64,000 nt of DNA from Zonotrichia leucophrys gambelii (lineage: Eukaryota; Chordata; Aves; Passeriformes; Passerellidae), in NCBI RefSeq assembly GCF_028769735.1, contig NC_088178.1:620001-684000 (forward strand), read 5' to 3'. Under the pieces are notes generated by a model. It was not told the DNA's origin. It saw only the letters and a list, made by a program, of their open reading frames with translations, and did no database searches. Position numbers and translations under genes: made by a program. Of the stretch, positions 11,701 to 22,884 are shown in pieces (position 1 is the first letter of the stretch; every line of letters starts with the position of its first letter).

Positions 11701-12835
11701 GATGGCTGTTTGGGAGCAGCACTGCTCACCCACTCTCCTGCCAGCAGTTCTGCTCTTTTGAGGGACAGCACCATTGTGGTGAGTGACTGCTCAGCATCCC
11801 ACTGCCCCTTCTGCCCGGCAGAAAGCATCACAGACCCCTCTGCCCGATTACCAGCAGGCAGATCTGCTGCCTATCCCCAGGCATTTGGAGAACTGCTGGC
11901 GTGGCTGGGGACATCCCCTCCTCTGCTCTCCGTTGGACCAGAACAACTTCATCGTGTTTTGCTTTTGGTTCAAATCTTTCCACTGGTGATCCCAAGGAGA
12001 GCAGCCGTGAGTTAATGAGGGGTCTTTGTTTTCCTGAACTCTGAAAGTGCCCCAGCAGTGAAGGTGTAATTATTGAGAGCTGGACATTAACCTCCATATG
12101 AGCCTGGTCTCGCTGCCTTTCATTCCTTTGGTTTTATTGATCCTCCTTCCTTGACTTGCTCTTGCTTCCTCTCTTTTGAAGACTTAGAAATTAATGGGCA
12201 GCTCAAAGGAAGCACATATTGCTGCTGTAATGAAAAAGGATAGCAGTGCAGTGCTCTGACTTTGTGGCTGCTCTCCGGGGCCCTCGTTACGTTTGTTTCC
12301 ATCCGAGCACCATTTCCGCACAAACAAGATTGTGTTAGCCTTCATTCTGACCTGGCTGCAATTCCTACCAGAGAGCTGTTCCAGCTCAGAAATGGGCAGA
12401 TTTGCTCTTCAGGCCAATGAAAACAAGCCTGCAAGGTTGAAAAGAAGATGTCAAAATCAGGCACTAAAGATCACTTAAAATGATAACAGTTGTACTTGAA
12501 GCAAAAATTATATACAAAGCTTTCATCTGGCAATTTTCATCCTCAGGCAGCAAAGTGCTTTACAACAGAGTTCGCTGTCAGCAGCCCTGTTTGTAAAGAT
12601 GAGCAGAAATATGTCTTTTGCTTTCTTTGCTGTGTGTCTCTGCCCCTGACCAGCTTGTTAACCAGGCTCAGAGGCTTTCCTGCCCCCCCAGGACGTGTCA
12701 GTGCCCACCTGCCTGAGCAAAGACATCTCAGTGATGGCACCACAGGGGTTTGCCCTTGCCTGATTGCCTCAATCCTCCTTTTTCCTTTTGTCCTCCCACT
12801 GAATCAAGAGAGCTGGCTCTGATTGGAGAGGGGGT
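8734..12835. other. No gene recognised over about 4.1 kb
   Basis: No exon, RNA gene or repeat family is supported. It holds an A-rich run at 9911-9935 and two AT-rich stretches (about 9050-9250 and 10,740-11,030) that contrast with GC-rich flanks. Long frames such as 11,229-11,831 minus reflect stop-poor GC-rich composition and have no protein-like features. Confidence 0.35.
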
Positions 12836-12837
12836 AA

Positions 12838-13424
12838 TGTCGGAACTCAGTGCATCCCTCCGGGTGTCCAGAGTTTCTGGGACCCTGCCGGGGGGCTCAG
12901 AGACCCTGGCCTGCTGCCCAGAGCACCTGGGGATTTGATTTTGACCCTTGGAGCAAGTTTCCAGCTTTGTATGAGGACCTGAAAGTCACACAGATTTGTA
13001 TAGTGTAATAACAAAATGATCACAGGGTGAAAATGTAGATTTTAGGATTTTTGGTATGGGGGTTATGGGGACAAGATGGAGGAACTTGGGCATGTCCAGC
13101 CTTTCTTTCTTCTTCTTGTTCTCCATTTTCTGCAGTGATGCTGGCACTTTGGGATTGGTTTGGAGTAGAGGTGCACTGTCTAACATGGGTGATAGGTATT
13201 GGGAATTAAGTGTAAATATGTTATATGTAGTTTGTAGTACAAAAGGACAACACAGAGTGCCTGTGGCTGCCCTGCTGAGCAGATCTCGGTGGGCAGAAAG
13301 AAAATCTTATAGATAAGAATTAATAAACAACCTCAAGACCGGACAGTGAAGAGCCCAGACTCGTTCTGCAGCTGCTCGGGCCGAAGCAGAGACATCCTGC
13401 ACATCTCGGGGCAGCAATTATCAA
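12838..13424 (+). mobile_element. Endogenous retrovirus LTR, family A copy 1 (plus)
   Basis: It starts TGTCGGAACTCAG and contains the GGGGGCTCAGAGACCCTGGC block, a TTCTTCTTGTTCTCCATTTTC block, and the GGTGATAGGTATTGGGAAT block. A poly(A) signal AATAAA lies at 13,322-13,327, followed by a U5-like tail. The same ordered blocks recur at 15,262 (plus) and 31,808 (minus). No internal retroviral genes adjoin it. The right boundary is approximate and no target-site duplication was identified. Confidence 0.75.
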
Positions 13425-14314
13425 CAACAACCTGAGAAGGTAACACAGCTGCTCGGCTCCTGTTGGCTCATCCTCGTGCTGCAGAGGTGGCTGGAGCCAC
13501 CCAAACATGTCCTGTGCCCCCAGCTCCTCAGCTGGGGGGCTTCCAGGCCCTCTCCCCTGTGTCTGAGCTGAACCTCGTGCTCATTTCAATGGGAAGGGTT
13601 TCCTCAGCTGCTGAACATGGGTGGATTTTTCCCAGGCTGCCCAATGGCACCCTGACACCTGCCCACTGCTTTTCCTCATTCCTCCTTGGTTCTGCAGAGT
13701 ATCTGGTGCACCAGAGATGCTGCTGAGATGGATTTGATCTAACCCTGAGAGCTGGCCAAGGGGAGAGAGGAGAGAGCACCTTTGGCTGGGCTCGTGCTGG
13801 GCTTCCCCTCTTCATCTCCTGTGTGCTGGAGGAATGCTGGCACCGCAGGGTTTGCTGCCAGAAAAGCTCAGCAAGGAAATCACTCCTGCAGGAAGTTTAA
13901 TTGCAGCCATTAAGCCTTTAATCTAGCTGCGGTGTGCATCTCTGAATGGTGATGCCATCCCTGAAATGCAGGCACACAGCCCCACGCCTCCTCAGCGCCC
14001 TGTTTACAGCTATTTTTAGTGACCCAGAAGCAGGTAGCTCCATACTTGGTCAGAAAATTGATTTTTAAAATAATAACTCACACACACACAGAGACACACA
14101 AGCAAAGCTCTCTATGCTTGGAGAATCTCCTCCCCCAGCCCACAGTGCCAGGACTGTGAGTGCTGTTTGTTCCTGTGCTGACCCTGGGACAGAGCCCCCA
14201 CCCTGCTGCAGCCCCTCCACAGGCACACGGGGACAGGGCAGAGGCCCCTGCTCTTGTGCAAACCCAGAGCAGAAAAGGGAATATTCCTGTGTCTGCACTG
14301 GGGTGCCCTGACCC

Positions 14315-14732
14315 CCATTCATGGAGAAAGTTTCCCAGACTTCAGGACAGACTAGAATCCACAAAAGTGTGAAATAGATTATAGAGAATAGTGTAGGTGT
14401 ATCACTTGGTGAGAAATTTAGGGTTTGGGATTTTCAGTGTGTTGTGGATGGAAGCAGATGGAGGGCACAGGGTGTCATCCTGGGTTTCTTCTTCTTGGGT
14501 TTGGGTGGCATTTTGTAATTGGGCAGAAAAGTCCCCATTGCAGCTCTTTGGGATCAGTTATTGGGTTAAAAGGGAAAATAATCCAGGCGTCAGCTCTTAA
14601 TTGGATAGTTTAGTCTTAGGAGACCTTGGAACAAGAGATTGTTGGCCATTTTGTGCCTTGCTGCTCAACTCATGGTTGTGAGACTGTTTTACTGATAAGA
14701 AATAATAAACATCTGAATATGAACATGAACCA
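14315..14732 (+). mobile_element. Degraded LTR fragment, distantly like family A
   Basis: It has the general layout of a family A LTR: a GTGAGAAATTTAGGGTTTGG block, a GTTGTGGATGGAAGCAGATGG block, a TTTCTTCTTCTTGGG block, then AATAAAC near 14,705 and a short tail. It differs too much to be the same subfamily. The next LTR (family B) begins directly after it at about 14,735, so the two are adjacent or nested insertions. Confidence 0.5.
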
Positions 14733-14734
14733 CT

Positions 14735-15092
14735 GTCACTGTGATATTTTCTGAAAAATCCCTTCACCAGGATTTCTTCTCCTGGCAAGATGAGAAGCCT
14801 CAGCTTCTCCATGTCTTGCTGCTCTGGAATGTGATTTGGAGAATTGTTTACCCAGCATGTGAATTGTTTTTAATTAATGACCAATCCCAGTCCAGCTGTG
14901 TCAGACTCTCTGGTCAGCCACGGGTTTTTATTATCATTCCTTTCTAGCTTTCTGATGTCTCCTTTCTCTTTCTTTAGTATAGCTTTAATATATCATTTCT
15001 TTTAATATATAATAAATATAATATTATAAAATAAATATAATAATAAAAAACAAATATAAATAATAAAATAATAAACCAGCCTTCTGAGAACT
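14735..15092 (+). mobile_element. Endogenous retrovirus LTR, family B copy 2 (plus), 3' truncated
   Basis: It starts with TGTCACTGTGATATTTTCTG and follows the order of blocks in copies 1 and 3, ending at CCTTCTGAGAACTTGGA. The final U5 part seen in copy 1 is missing. An AT-only stretch of TAATA-type repeats (about 14,995-15,078) has expanded just before the end. Confidence 0.7.
14995..15078. repeat. AT-only microsatellite (TAA/TATA type) inside the LTR
   Basis: About 80 bases consist almost only of A and T in TAATATA, ATAAATA and AATAATAA words. It has expanded from the AT-rich region of the LTR. Confidence 0.8.
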
Positions 15093-15261
15093 TGGAAACC
15101 AGCAGGCTCTCCCTCAGCACTGCAGACCAGCCCAGCCTGACCCTCCTGCTGCCCCTGTGCTGTGCCTGTGTCCCCAGCCCCTCCTTGCTGTCCCCTCACT
15201 CTCCCCAGGGTCCCCCCAAGCTGCCCCTGGATGCTGCCATTGATCCCAGAGTTTAGGAGGT

Positions 15262-15870
15262 GTCAGAACCCAGGACATCCCTCTGGCTGCCCTGGAGGGC
15301 TCCAGATCCTGGCAGGGGGCTCAGAGACCTTGGCACAGAGTCACAAACACCTGTGCCTTTGATTTTAGCCCATGGAAACAATTACCAACTTTGGGTGAAG
15401 GTTTACAAGCCACAAGGGTTTGAGTAGAATGATAGTTAATTTGTCATAGAGTGAAAAAGTAGAATTTTGAGGTGTTTAGAATGGGGGTTCAGGAGCCAAG
15501 ATGGAGAGATTAGGGTGTTCCTTGTCCTTCCTTCCTCTTTTTTCTTCTTGTTCTCCATCTTCTGAGTGATGGTGACACTTTTGGATTGGTTTAGAGTAGA
15601 AATACTCTGTATAACATAGGTGATAGGTACTGGAAAATTATTGTAAATAAAGTACACGTAGTTCTTAGTATAAAAAAACTAACACAGCTCCAGGGGTGGT
15701 CAGTGTGCCACAGATCAACTTGCCAGACAGATCTCAGCAGGTCAGAGAAAAAATGTCAGAGATAACAGAGAATAAACAACCTTGAAAACCACAGCTGAGG
15801 AATCCTGACTCCTTCTTTGATCTCTGGGCTGGGAAAAAGAGACTCTCCAACACCTCAGGTTTATCCTGAC
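15262..15870 (+). mobile_element. Endogenous retrovirus LTR, family A copy 2 (plus)
   Basis: It starts TGTCAGAACCCAGGACATCC and runs through the same blocks as copy 1: GCAGGGGGCTCAGAGACCTTGG, TTTCTTCTTGTTCTCCATCTTC, GGTGATAGGTACTGG, and AATAAACAACC at 15,771. It is in direct orientation with copy 1, about 1.8 kb away. The two are clearly diverged from each other, and no gag/pol/env-like frame lies between them, so they are probably independent solo LTRs. Confidence 0.75.
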
Positions 15871-15975
15871 CACAGAGAGCCCGAGAAGGAGGAACACACC
15901 ACGTGCTCCTCACACTGGTGATGCTGGAAGGTTTCTGGAAAAGGAGGAGCAGTGTGACCTCCCTGGGGGCTGGGC

Positions 15976-16530
15976 CAGGACAGGGTGGTGCCATCAGGGC
16001 CTTGTCCTTCAGTGCCACAACTGCCCTGCAGGTCCCTTCCTGTGGCTCCTTGAGGGCTCCGTGCACAAGGACAGGGTGGTGCCATCAGGGCCTTGTCTAC
16101 CAGTGCCACAACTGCCCTGCAGGTCCCTTCCTGTGGCTCCTTGAGGGCTCCATGAGCAAAGACAGGGTGGTGCCATCAGGGCCTTGTCTACCAGTGCCAC
16201 AACTGCCCTGCAAGTCCCTTCCTGTGGCTCCTTGAGGGCTCCGTGCACAAGGACAGGGTGGTGCCATCAGGGCCTTGTCCACCGGTGCCACAACTGCCCT
16301 GCAGGCCCCTTCCTGTGGCTCCTTGAGGGCTCCGTGCACAAGGACAGGGTGGTGCCATCAGGGCCTTGTCCACCGGTGCCACAACTGCCCTGCAAGTCCC
16401 TTCCTGTGGCTCCTTGAGGGCTCCATGCACAAGGACAGGGTGGTGCCATCAGGGCCTTGTCCACCGGTGCCACAACTGCCCTGCAGGTCCCTTCCTGTGG
16501 CTCCTTGAGGGCTCCGTGCACAAGGACAGG
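15976..16530. repeat. Minisatellite, 91-bp unit, 6 copies
   Basis: Six near-identical direct copies of a 91-bp unit contain GACAGGGTGGTGCCATCAGG, CCACAACTGCCCTGCAGGTC and CTTCCTGTGGCTCCTTGAGG. The period is exact (for example 15,979 to 16,070). Because 91 leaves remainder one when divided by three, each frame passes in turn through all three readings of the unit. Frames on both strands nonetheless stay open over hundreds of bases, because the unit is free of stops in several readings. Confidence 0.95.
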
Positions 16531-18185
16531 CCCAGGAGGTGCCAGCAGAGCCTGTGGGGATGTGTGGCAGCAATGGAGCTTGCCCACAAGAGGAGGGGCT
16601 GTCAGACACACACCAGCTCCCAAGGCTCCCCTCCTTTGTGAGGCACAAAAATCTCCTTTGGTGTTTGTCCAGCCACACCTGAATGAGCTGTCCTGTGAGA
16701 AAACCGACCTTGGAACTTTTAGACAAGCATGGACAAAGTGGGGTACCCCCCAAAAGGCTGCTTTCAATAGAGACTTCATTTCATCTGGATGTCTTATTCC
16801 AGCAAAATCTTATCTGCAAGTTTCAGGGCTGCCTGGGAAATCTTGCTGCCTCACCAGGGAAAAGGATATTTAAAAAGGATTAAATCTGACAGACTTATAC
16901 CAAAAGTGGATTTTTAAGACATAAGCTAAGACTCGAGATGGAAAGGTTAGTGGGCTGTTGAAAATGCATCTGCATTTAAGCTAATACAAGTGAATTTCTA
17001 GTTGGTTCTGAGCAGGCTGGGTGTGATGGGCTGTGCTGGGGGCTCAGGTGCTGAGGAGGGCAGGCAGGTGCTGGGAAGAGAGGGGATCACAGACTTTGAG
17101 CACAGACTGTGAGTACAGACTGCCCAGGGGCTGCTGAGGTCCTGGCAGGGCAGCAGCACACATTGCAGGGCTGGTGAAAGCAGGCACTGAGGTTGGTGTA
17201 TGGACACCCCACCAGCAGGACAATTTCTGACCCAATCTGAAGCATAACAGGACACCAGAGAGCCCAATTCTCCTTCCAGATGGGAGTCTCATCACCCCTC
17301 CCCTCACCTGTGCATCAATTAGGGCTTGGCTCACCCCACAGCTATGAAATAACTCAAATCAATCAAACACATTCTCTCCTTGGCCATTAAGGCTTGCTCC
17401 AATTAGCTCCAGCTTTAAAGCAGAGAGAGTGGGATATAAATTCTGCCTCACAAAGCTCCCACCTCCATTTCTCTCCAAATGTTGAAATGACATTTCTGCC
17501 CACTGGAAAGAGGACCTTGGAAAAGACTCTCTGGATAGTTCATTTGCTGGAAAACAGAACTGACAGCCCAATTAATCTCACAGCCTGTGACTTTTAAGCC
17601 AGGGCTGTGGGTGTGGGTGCTCTGGGATGAGAACAGGAGAGGCTGGATAAATATCACTGTGATGATGCTGCTGTCCTGGAGACCTGCAGCCCCTCCTGGT
17701 GCTCTGCCCCATGGTCTGTGTGGCTGCCAGGATGTGTTCCTGTGGCACACAGCCAGGGACCCAGGCTGCTGAGCTGTTGTGCTGTGCCCCAGAGGCACCA
17801 CTGCTGCCAACCAAAGCCACTGTCCCCCACACAGCCAGCACGGAAAGAGCCCCAAAACCAAAGTGCTTTGCTCCCATTTCCCTTCCCAATGCTCCCAGGA
17901 GCTCCTCAGGCAGCCCTGGGAAGTACCTGGGCAGGGCTCCCACCTGGCTCAGCCTCACCAAGGGAGCCACCAGGGCTGCCCCTGCCCAGGGCCAGGCTCC
18001 AGCACAGCTCTGAGTGCCAGCCTGGGTTTAGGGCACAGCTGGCACCACCTGCCTGGCCCCACAGCAGGCACTGAGGGCTCTGCCTGTGACCTTCCCAGGA
18101 ACCAGCCCTCCCTGCAGCTCCCACACAAATTACAGGATCAGCCTCACAGTCCATTCAGAGCACTAAGTACCCATTTCCTCGAGTT
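16531..18185. other. No gene recognised
   Basis: GC-rich sequence between two tandem arrays. Several 100- to 140-codon frames overlap on both strands (for example 17,448-17,861 minus and 17,699-18,013 plus) with no recognisable domain. Such overlapping open frames are typical of stop-poor composition. Confidence 0.35.
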
Positions 18186-18188
18186 GCT

Positions 18189-18252
18189 CTTGCTATTCTT
18201 ATTACTATTTATTATTACTATTATTATTATTATTATTATCATCATCTTCTTC
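18189..18252. repeat. ATT/TTA microsatellite
   Basis: A run of about 60 bases made of TTATTACTATTATTATTATT-type triplets, ending in ATCATCATC. Confidence 0.9.
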
Positions 18253-18574
18253 TCGACAGGTATAGAAACACCTCAGGCTACCAGGTTCTGTTGTGGCAGC
18301 AGCTCAATTCCCCTGTGCCTCCTGCATGGAATCCTTGCCATAAAAAAGGCATTTGTGGGGAACGACTTTCCTCAGCTCCAGCCCTTCCCTGCTCCCTTGT
18401 TCTGGCTGCTGTCCCCTGATCTGCACATTGAACACGTCACACTGTCACCCCCCAGCCTTGATCCCCAGGCAGCATCCATGGGATTCAATCCCAGCTCTGC
18501 TCATTGCCTTTCTCCCCAGAGCCGGCTGGAATGACCTGTTGTGGTGTCCCTCATTCCCTGCAGCCACAGGTGTC

Positions 18575-19066
18575 CCCTGTCACACACACCCTGTCACACA
18601 CACCCTGCCTGTCACACACACCCTGTCACACACACCCTGTCACACCTGCCTGTCACACACACCCTGTCTGTCACACACCCTATCTGTCACACCTGCCTGT
18701 CACACCTGCCTGTCACACACACCTGTCACACACACCTGTCTGTCACACACACCCTGTCACACATCCTGTCACACCTGTCTGTCACACACACCCTGGTGTC
18801 ACACCCTGTCACACCTGCCTGTCACACACACCATGCCTGTCACACCCTGCCTGTCACACACACCCTGCCTGTCACACACACCCTGCCTGTCACACACACC
18901 CTGTCACACCTGCCTGTCACACCCTGCCTGTCCACCCCTGTCCACACACCCTGCCTGTCCACACACACCTGCCTGTCCAACACATGCGTCCACCGCCTGT
19001 CAACTCTGTACACACCCCCTGTCACACCCTGCCTGTCACACACACCCTGCCTGTCACACCCTGGCT
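18575..19066. repeat. Minisatellite of CCTGTCACACACACC units
   Basis: About 490 bases of tandem variants of CTGTCACACACACCCTGC. Units are 12 to 18 bases and differ by loss or gain of CA steps and of the CTGC tail. A degraded CTGTCCACACACC subform occupies about 18,925-19,010. Frames through it give Cys/His/Thr-rich peptides that are artefacts. Confidence 0.9.
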
Positions 19067-20305
19067 CTGCTCCCACCCCAGCAGGTTCCCAGGGGACACC
19101 TGGAGCCCTGCAGGCCTCAGACAGTGAGATGTCACTTTAGTGCTCCAGCACTTAGGGAACAGAGGAGAATTAATGTTCTTGCAGAGCTGGTGTGCTAAAA
19201 TATGATACAAGTTAGGCCATAACTCACCTGACCTTGCATTTCACATAATTTCTAGTGACATTTGTCATGAATAAATAGCCTGTCATGTCCCTGTGCTCTG
19301 GGGCAGCTGCTGCAGGAGGTGTAAACACCTCCCTCAGGGGTTTACCTGGGCTGGTGTTCCCTCCTGCCATCGTTTCCCATTCAGCAAGGGACAAAGCACC
19401 AAAGGGACAGGAGCCCCCGTGCTTTGGGATGGCTGGGAAGCTCTGCCTGGGGCTGGGGCTGTTCCTGCACTCCCAGCTCACTCCTAGCTGCTGGGAATCT
19501 GCCCATTGCCATGGAAACCGTGCTGACATCAGGCACTGCCAACGTTCTTCCAGTGACTAATTGCTTCAGGAACGGTGAGCCAAATTGCTGAAACCATTCC
19601 CAGAACCCAGGATCTGTATTTAACACCAGGCACATGCCAAAGAGTGTCCCTCACCTGCATGGATGCTGGGCAGGGCTGTGGGAGCACAGCTGGGCACAGA
19701 GGGGCTGTTAAATCCTAATTTTCTGTGCTTCTTGAGAGCTGTTTTGTACCTATTTAAGCTGCCTGGCTAGTGCCAGCCTCCAGCTCAGGGGTTCTCCTGT
19801 TTTCCCCGCTCACAGGCTCTGTGGTTGTTGCTGCTGCTGACAGCAGCTCCCTGGTCTTTTTCTCTCTTGTTTTCCTCTTTTTGTGCCTTATTCCTCTCTG
19901 TGGCTCCTTGGGGTTGGAGGCTCACAGGATGAGGATCTCCCCTCCTGGACAGAGCAGATTTCCAGCACTCAAGCTGCCCCTGTGGCCATTCCTGTGCTGC
20001 CTGCACCATCGGAGGCTGCACACATGGCAATGCCTCCTTGTCCTGTCCTTCACGGGAGCTGCTCCCTCTGCTCCCACTCCAGAGCCCTGCCCAGAGCCCC
20101 TCCAGGCAGGGCAGCTGTGCCTGTGCTGCTGGAAGGGAACAGCAGCCCCACAGCCAGACCAAAAGCTGATGCCTCACTGGCCTGCCCCTCCCAATGCTCA
20201 AGGATGGTGCAGGAACCATCGCTGCCTCTGGCAGAGTCAGAAATGGGGGCAGAGATCCCTCCTGGCTGCTGAGAGCCCCTTCCAGCCCGGCCTGGAGCTC
20301 TGCCA
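19067..20305. other. No gene recognised
   Basis: No repeat or exon is supported. The frame at 19,770-20,417 plus runs into a CR1 fragment and overlaps a long minus-strand frame, so it is not treated as coding. Confidence 0.35.
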
Positions 20306-20307
20306 GG

Positions 20308-20432
20308 GATCCAGGGGCATCCACAGCTGCTCTGGTCGCCTCTGCCAGGGCCTCACCACCCTCAGATTGAACAATTCCTTCCTGACATCTAATTACACCT
20401 GCTCTCTTTCAGTTTGAAGCCATTCTCTCATC
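20308..20432 (-). mobile_element. CR1 LINE fragment (minus)
   Basis: Landmarks of the avian CR1 sequence in reverse orientation appear in order: GGGCATCCACAGCTGCTCTGG, GCCAGGGCCTCACCACCCTC, CAATTCCTTCCTGACATCTAAT and CTCTCTTTCAGTTTGAAGCC. It is short and diverged, with no coding capacity left. Confidence 0.7.
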
Positions 20433-21059
20433 AGATGTCCCTCTCTCTGTTTTCTGTGAGTACTGGAGGTTTGCTGGAAGCTTCAGGTGCTGGAGAGGCA
20501 CCTGCACAGCCAGCAGTGAAGGCAGGGAGGGTTGGGTGCTGCTCATCCCAGCACTCCATAGCTGCACAGCATCCACCAGACTGCAGAACAAGGCAAAGCT
20601 CCAGCAGGAAGGCACTCAGGGGCTTGGCCTTCCAATGGTTTCATTTTGAAATAACAAAGAGCAGAAAAAGCCCCAGTCAGAGACCTCTCACAGGGCAGGA
20701 CAGTGAAGCTCCTGCCCTTGGCACACAGCCTGTGGGCTGCTTTCCTCTGGATCTGCTGCATCCTGCAGCCAATCTGATGGGAAAAAACACCCAAAACCCC
20801 AACCAGGCCAGCTCTGCATGCTTATTCACTTAAATATTTTAAATCCCTTCTTTAAGGATATGTGATGGGTTATTGCATCAGCAATTTATAACCCTGCCTC
20901 CCTACAGCATCCTAACTGTTTATGGCTCTGTGTTATTTACTGCCTGACACTGAAATAAGAAACATTATGGGAATTTGTTCAGGAGTTATTTGGGCACCCC
21001 AGAGGCGGGGGGCAGGAAGTGGCACAGCTGTGGCGGACAGAAACCACAGTGCCCAGCCT

Positions 21060-22495
21060 GCAGCACCATCCCTGCCTGCATCCCTGAATTCCTGCATCCA
21101 TCCCTGCATTCCTGCCTGTATCCATCCCTACATCCCTGCCTGCATCTCTGCATCCCTGCATTCCTGCATGCATCCCTGCATCCCTGCCTGTATCCCTGCA
21201 TGCATCCCTCCCTGCATCCCTGCCTGTATCCATCCCTACATCCCTGCCTACACCCCTGCACCCCTTCCTGCATACCTGCATCCCTGCCTGCATCCCTGCA
21301 TGCATCCCTCCCTGCATCCCTGCATCCATCCCTGCATCCCTGCCTGCATCCATCCCTGCATCCCTGCCTGTATCCATTTCTACATCCCTGCCCGCACCCC
21401 TGCCTGTATCCCTGCCTGCACCTCTGCATCCCTGCATCCATCCCCACCTGCATCCCTGCCTGCATCCCTGCATCCTTCACTGCATCCCTGCCTACATCCC
21501 TGCCTGCATCCCTGCATCCCTGCCTGCATCCATCCCTGCATCCCTGCCTGCATCCATGCCTGCATCCCTGCCTGCATCCCTGCATCCATCCCTGCATCCC
21601 TGCCTGCATCCATCCCTGCATCCCTGCCTGTATCCATTTCTACATCCCTGCCCGCACCCCTGCCTGCATCCCTGCCTCCACCCCTGCATCCCTGCATCCC
21701 TCCCCACCTGCATCCCTGCCTGCATCCCTGCATCCTTCACTGCATCCCTGCCTACATCCCTGCCTGCATCCCTGCATCCCTGCCTGCATCCATCCCTGCA
21801 TCCCTGCCTGCATCCATGCCTGCATCCCTGCCTGCATCCCTGCCTGCCTGCATCCCTGCATCCCTGCCTGCATCCATCCCTGCATCCCTGCCTGCATCCA
21901 TGCCTGCATCCCTGCCTGCATCCCTGCCTGCCTGCATCCCTGCCTGCATCCCTGCATCCCTGTCTGCATCCATCCCTGCATCCCTGCCTGCATCCCTGCA
22001 TCCCTGTCTGCATCCATTCCTGCATCCCTGCATCCCTGCATCCCTGCCTGCATCCCTGCAACCCTGCACCCCTGCACCCTTGCCTGTATCCATCCCTGCC
22101 TGCATCTCTGCCTGCATCCCTGCCTCCCTGCCTGCATCCCTGCATCCCTGCATCTCTGCATCCATCCCTGCCTGCCTCCCTGCCTGCATCCCTGCATCCC
22201 TGCATCCCTGCCTGCATCCCTGCATCCCTGCCTGCATCCCTGCCTACATCCATCCCTGCATCCCTGCATCCCTGTCTGCATCCCTGCACCCCTGCACCCC
22301 TGCACCCTTGCCTGTATCCATCCCTGCCTGCATCTCTGCCTGCATCCCTGCCTCCCTGCCTGCATCCCTGCATCCCTGCATCTCTGCATCCATCCCTGCC
22401 TGCATCCCTGCATCCCTGCATCTCTGCATCCATCCCTGTCTGCCTCCCTGCCTGCATCCCTGCATCCATCCCTGCCCTGATCCCTCCCCGCCTCC
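21060..22495. repeat. Large minisatellite array of TGCATCCC / TGCCTGCATCCC units
   Basis: About 1.4 kb of tandem words TGCATCCC and TGCCTGCATCCC (8- and 12-base steps). Occasional variants include TGTATCC, CATCCATCCC, CACCCC and CTACATCC. Larger segments are also duplicated: marker words recur exactly 260 bases apart (21,371 with 21,631; 21,471 with 21,731) and 228 bases apart (22,101 with 22,329). Step sizes of 4 bases let all frames pass through the unit, which explains false frames of up to 535 codons on both strands. Confidence 0.95.
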
Positions 22496-22529
22496 TCCTG
22501 AGTCCTCCGCAGCATCATCCCCTCAGTGA

Positions 22530-22740
22530 GTGGCAGACACTGATGGCACCCGTGCGGCTCCGGGGAGCGTTAATTACGTTAATTGCGTTAATTACGTGGG
22601 GCCGAGGCTGTGCCGAGCCCGCGGTGACACCGAGCTGGCAGCGCTCGGGAATTGGGAATTATCCCAGCGCGTTCCCGCAGGGCTCAGCAGCTGCACTCAC
22701 ACCTCGCCATCCATCCCCAATGCCAGGCCCTCCTACGGCG
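22530..22740. promoter_or_regulatory. Small CpG-containing block with three tandem TTAATTACG sites
   Basis: A unique segment between two minisatellites. At 22,569-22,598 it has three consecutive CGTTAATT words spaced 10 bases apart, giving two TAATTA cores and a TAATTG, the core recognised by many homeodomain proteins. The following 100 bases contain more CpG than the surroundings (GCCGAGG, GCCCGCGG, CAGCGCTCGGG, CAGCGCG). A regulatory role is inferred from these motifs only. Confidence 0.35.
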
Positions 22741-22884
22741 ATCAGTCAAGAACAAACCGGCCTTTTATTTTTATTTTCACCGTCAGACAAAAAATATTAA
22801 CATTTCTTTTTTTATTATTTTTTCTTTTATTATTTTTTCTTTTTTCCCTTTCTTTCCTTCCAGACAGAGAAGCGCCCCTTCCCG

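Noticed and set aside
14081..14103. Short CACACA run
   Set aside because: Too short and interrupted to list as a microsatellite.
12838..15870. Full provirus bounded by the two family A LTRs
   Set aside because: No internal gag/pol/env-like sequence, no primer-binding site, and the LTRs are clearly diverged from each other.
20922..22800. Open frames of 300-535 codons on both strands
   Set aside because: They lie within the TGCATCCC array. Short periods without stops keep frames open, and the peptides are simple repeats of Pro/Ala/Ser/Ile or Gly/Arg/Asp/Met.
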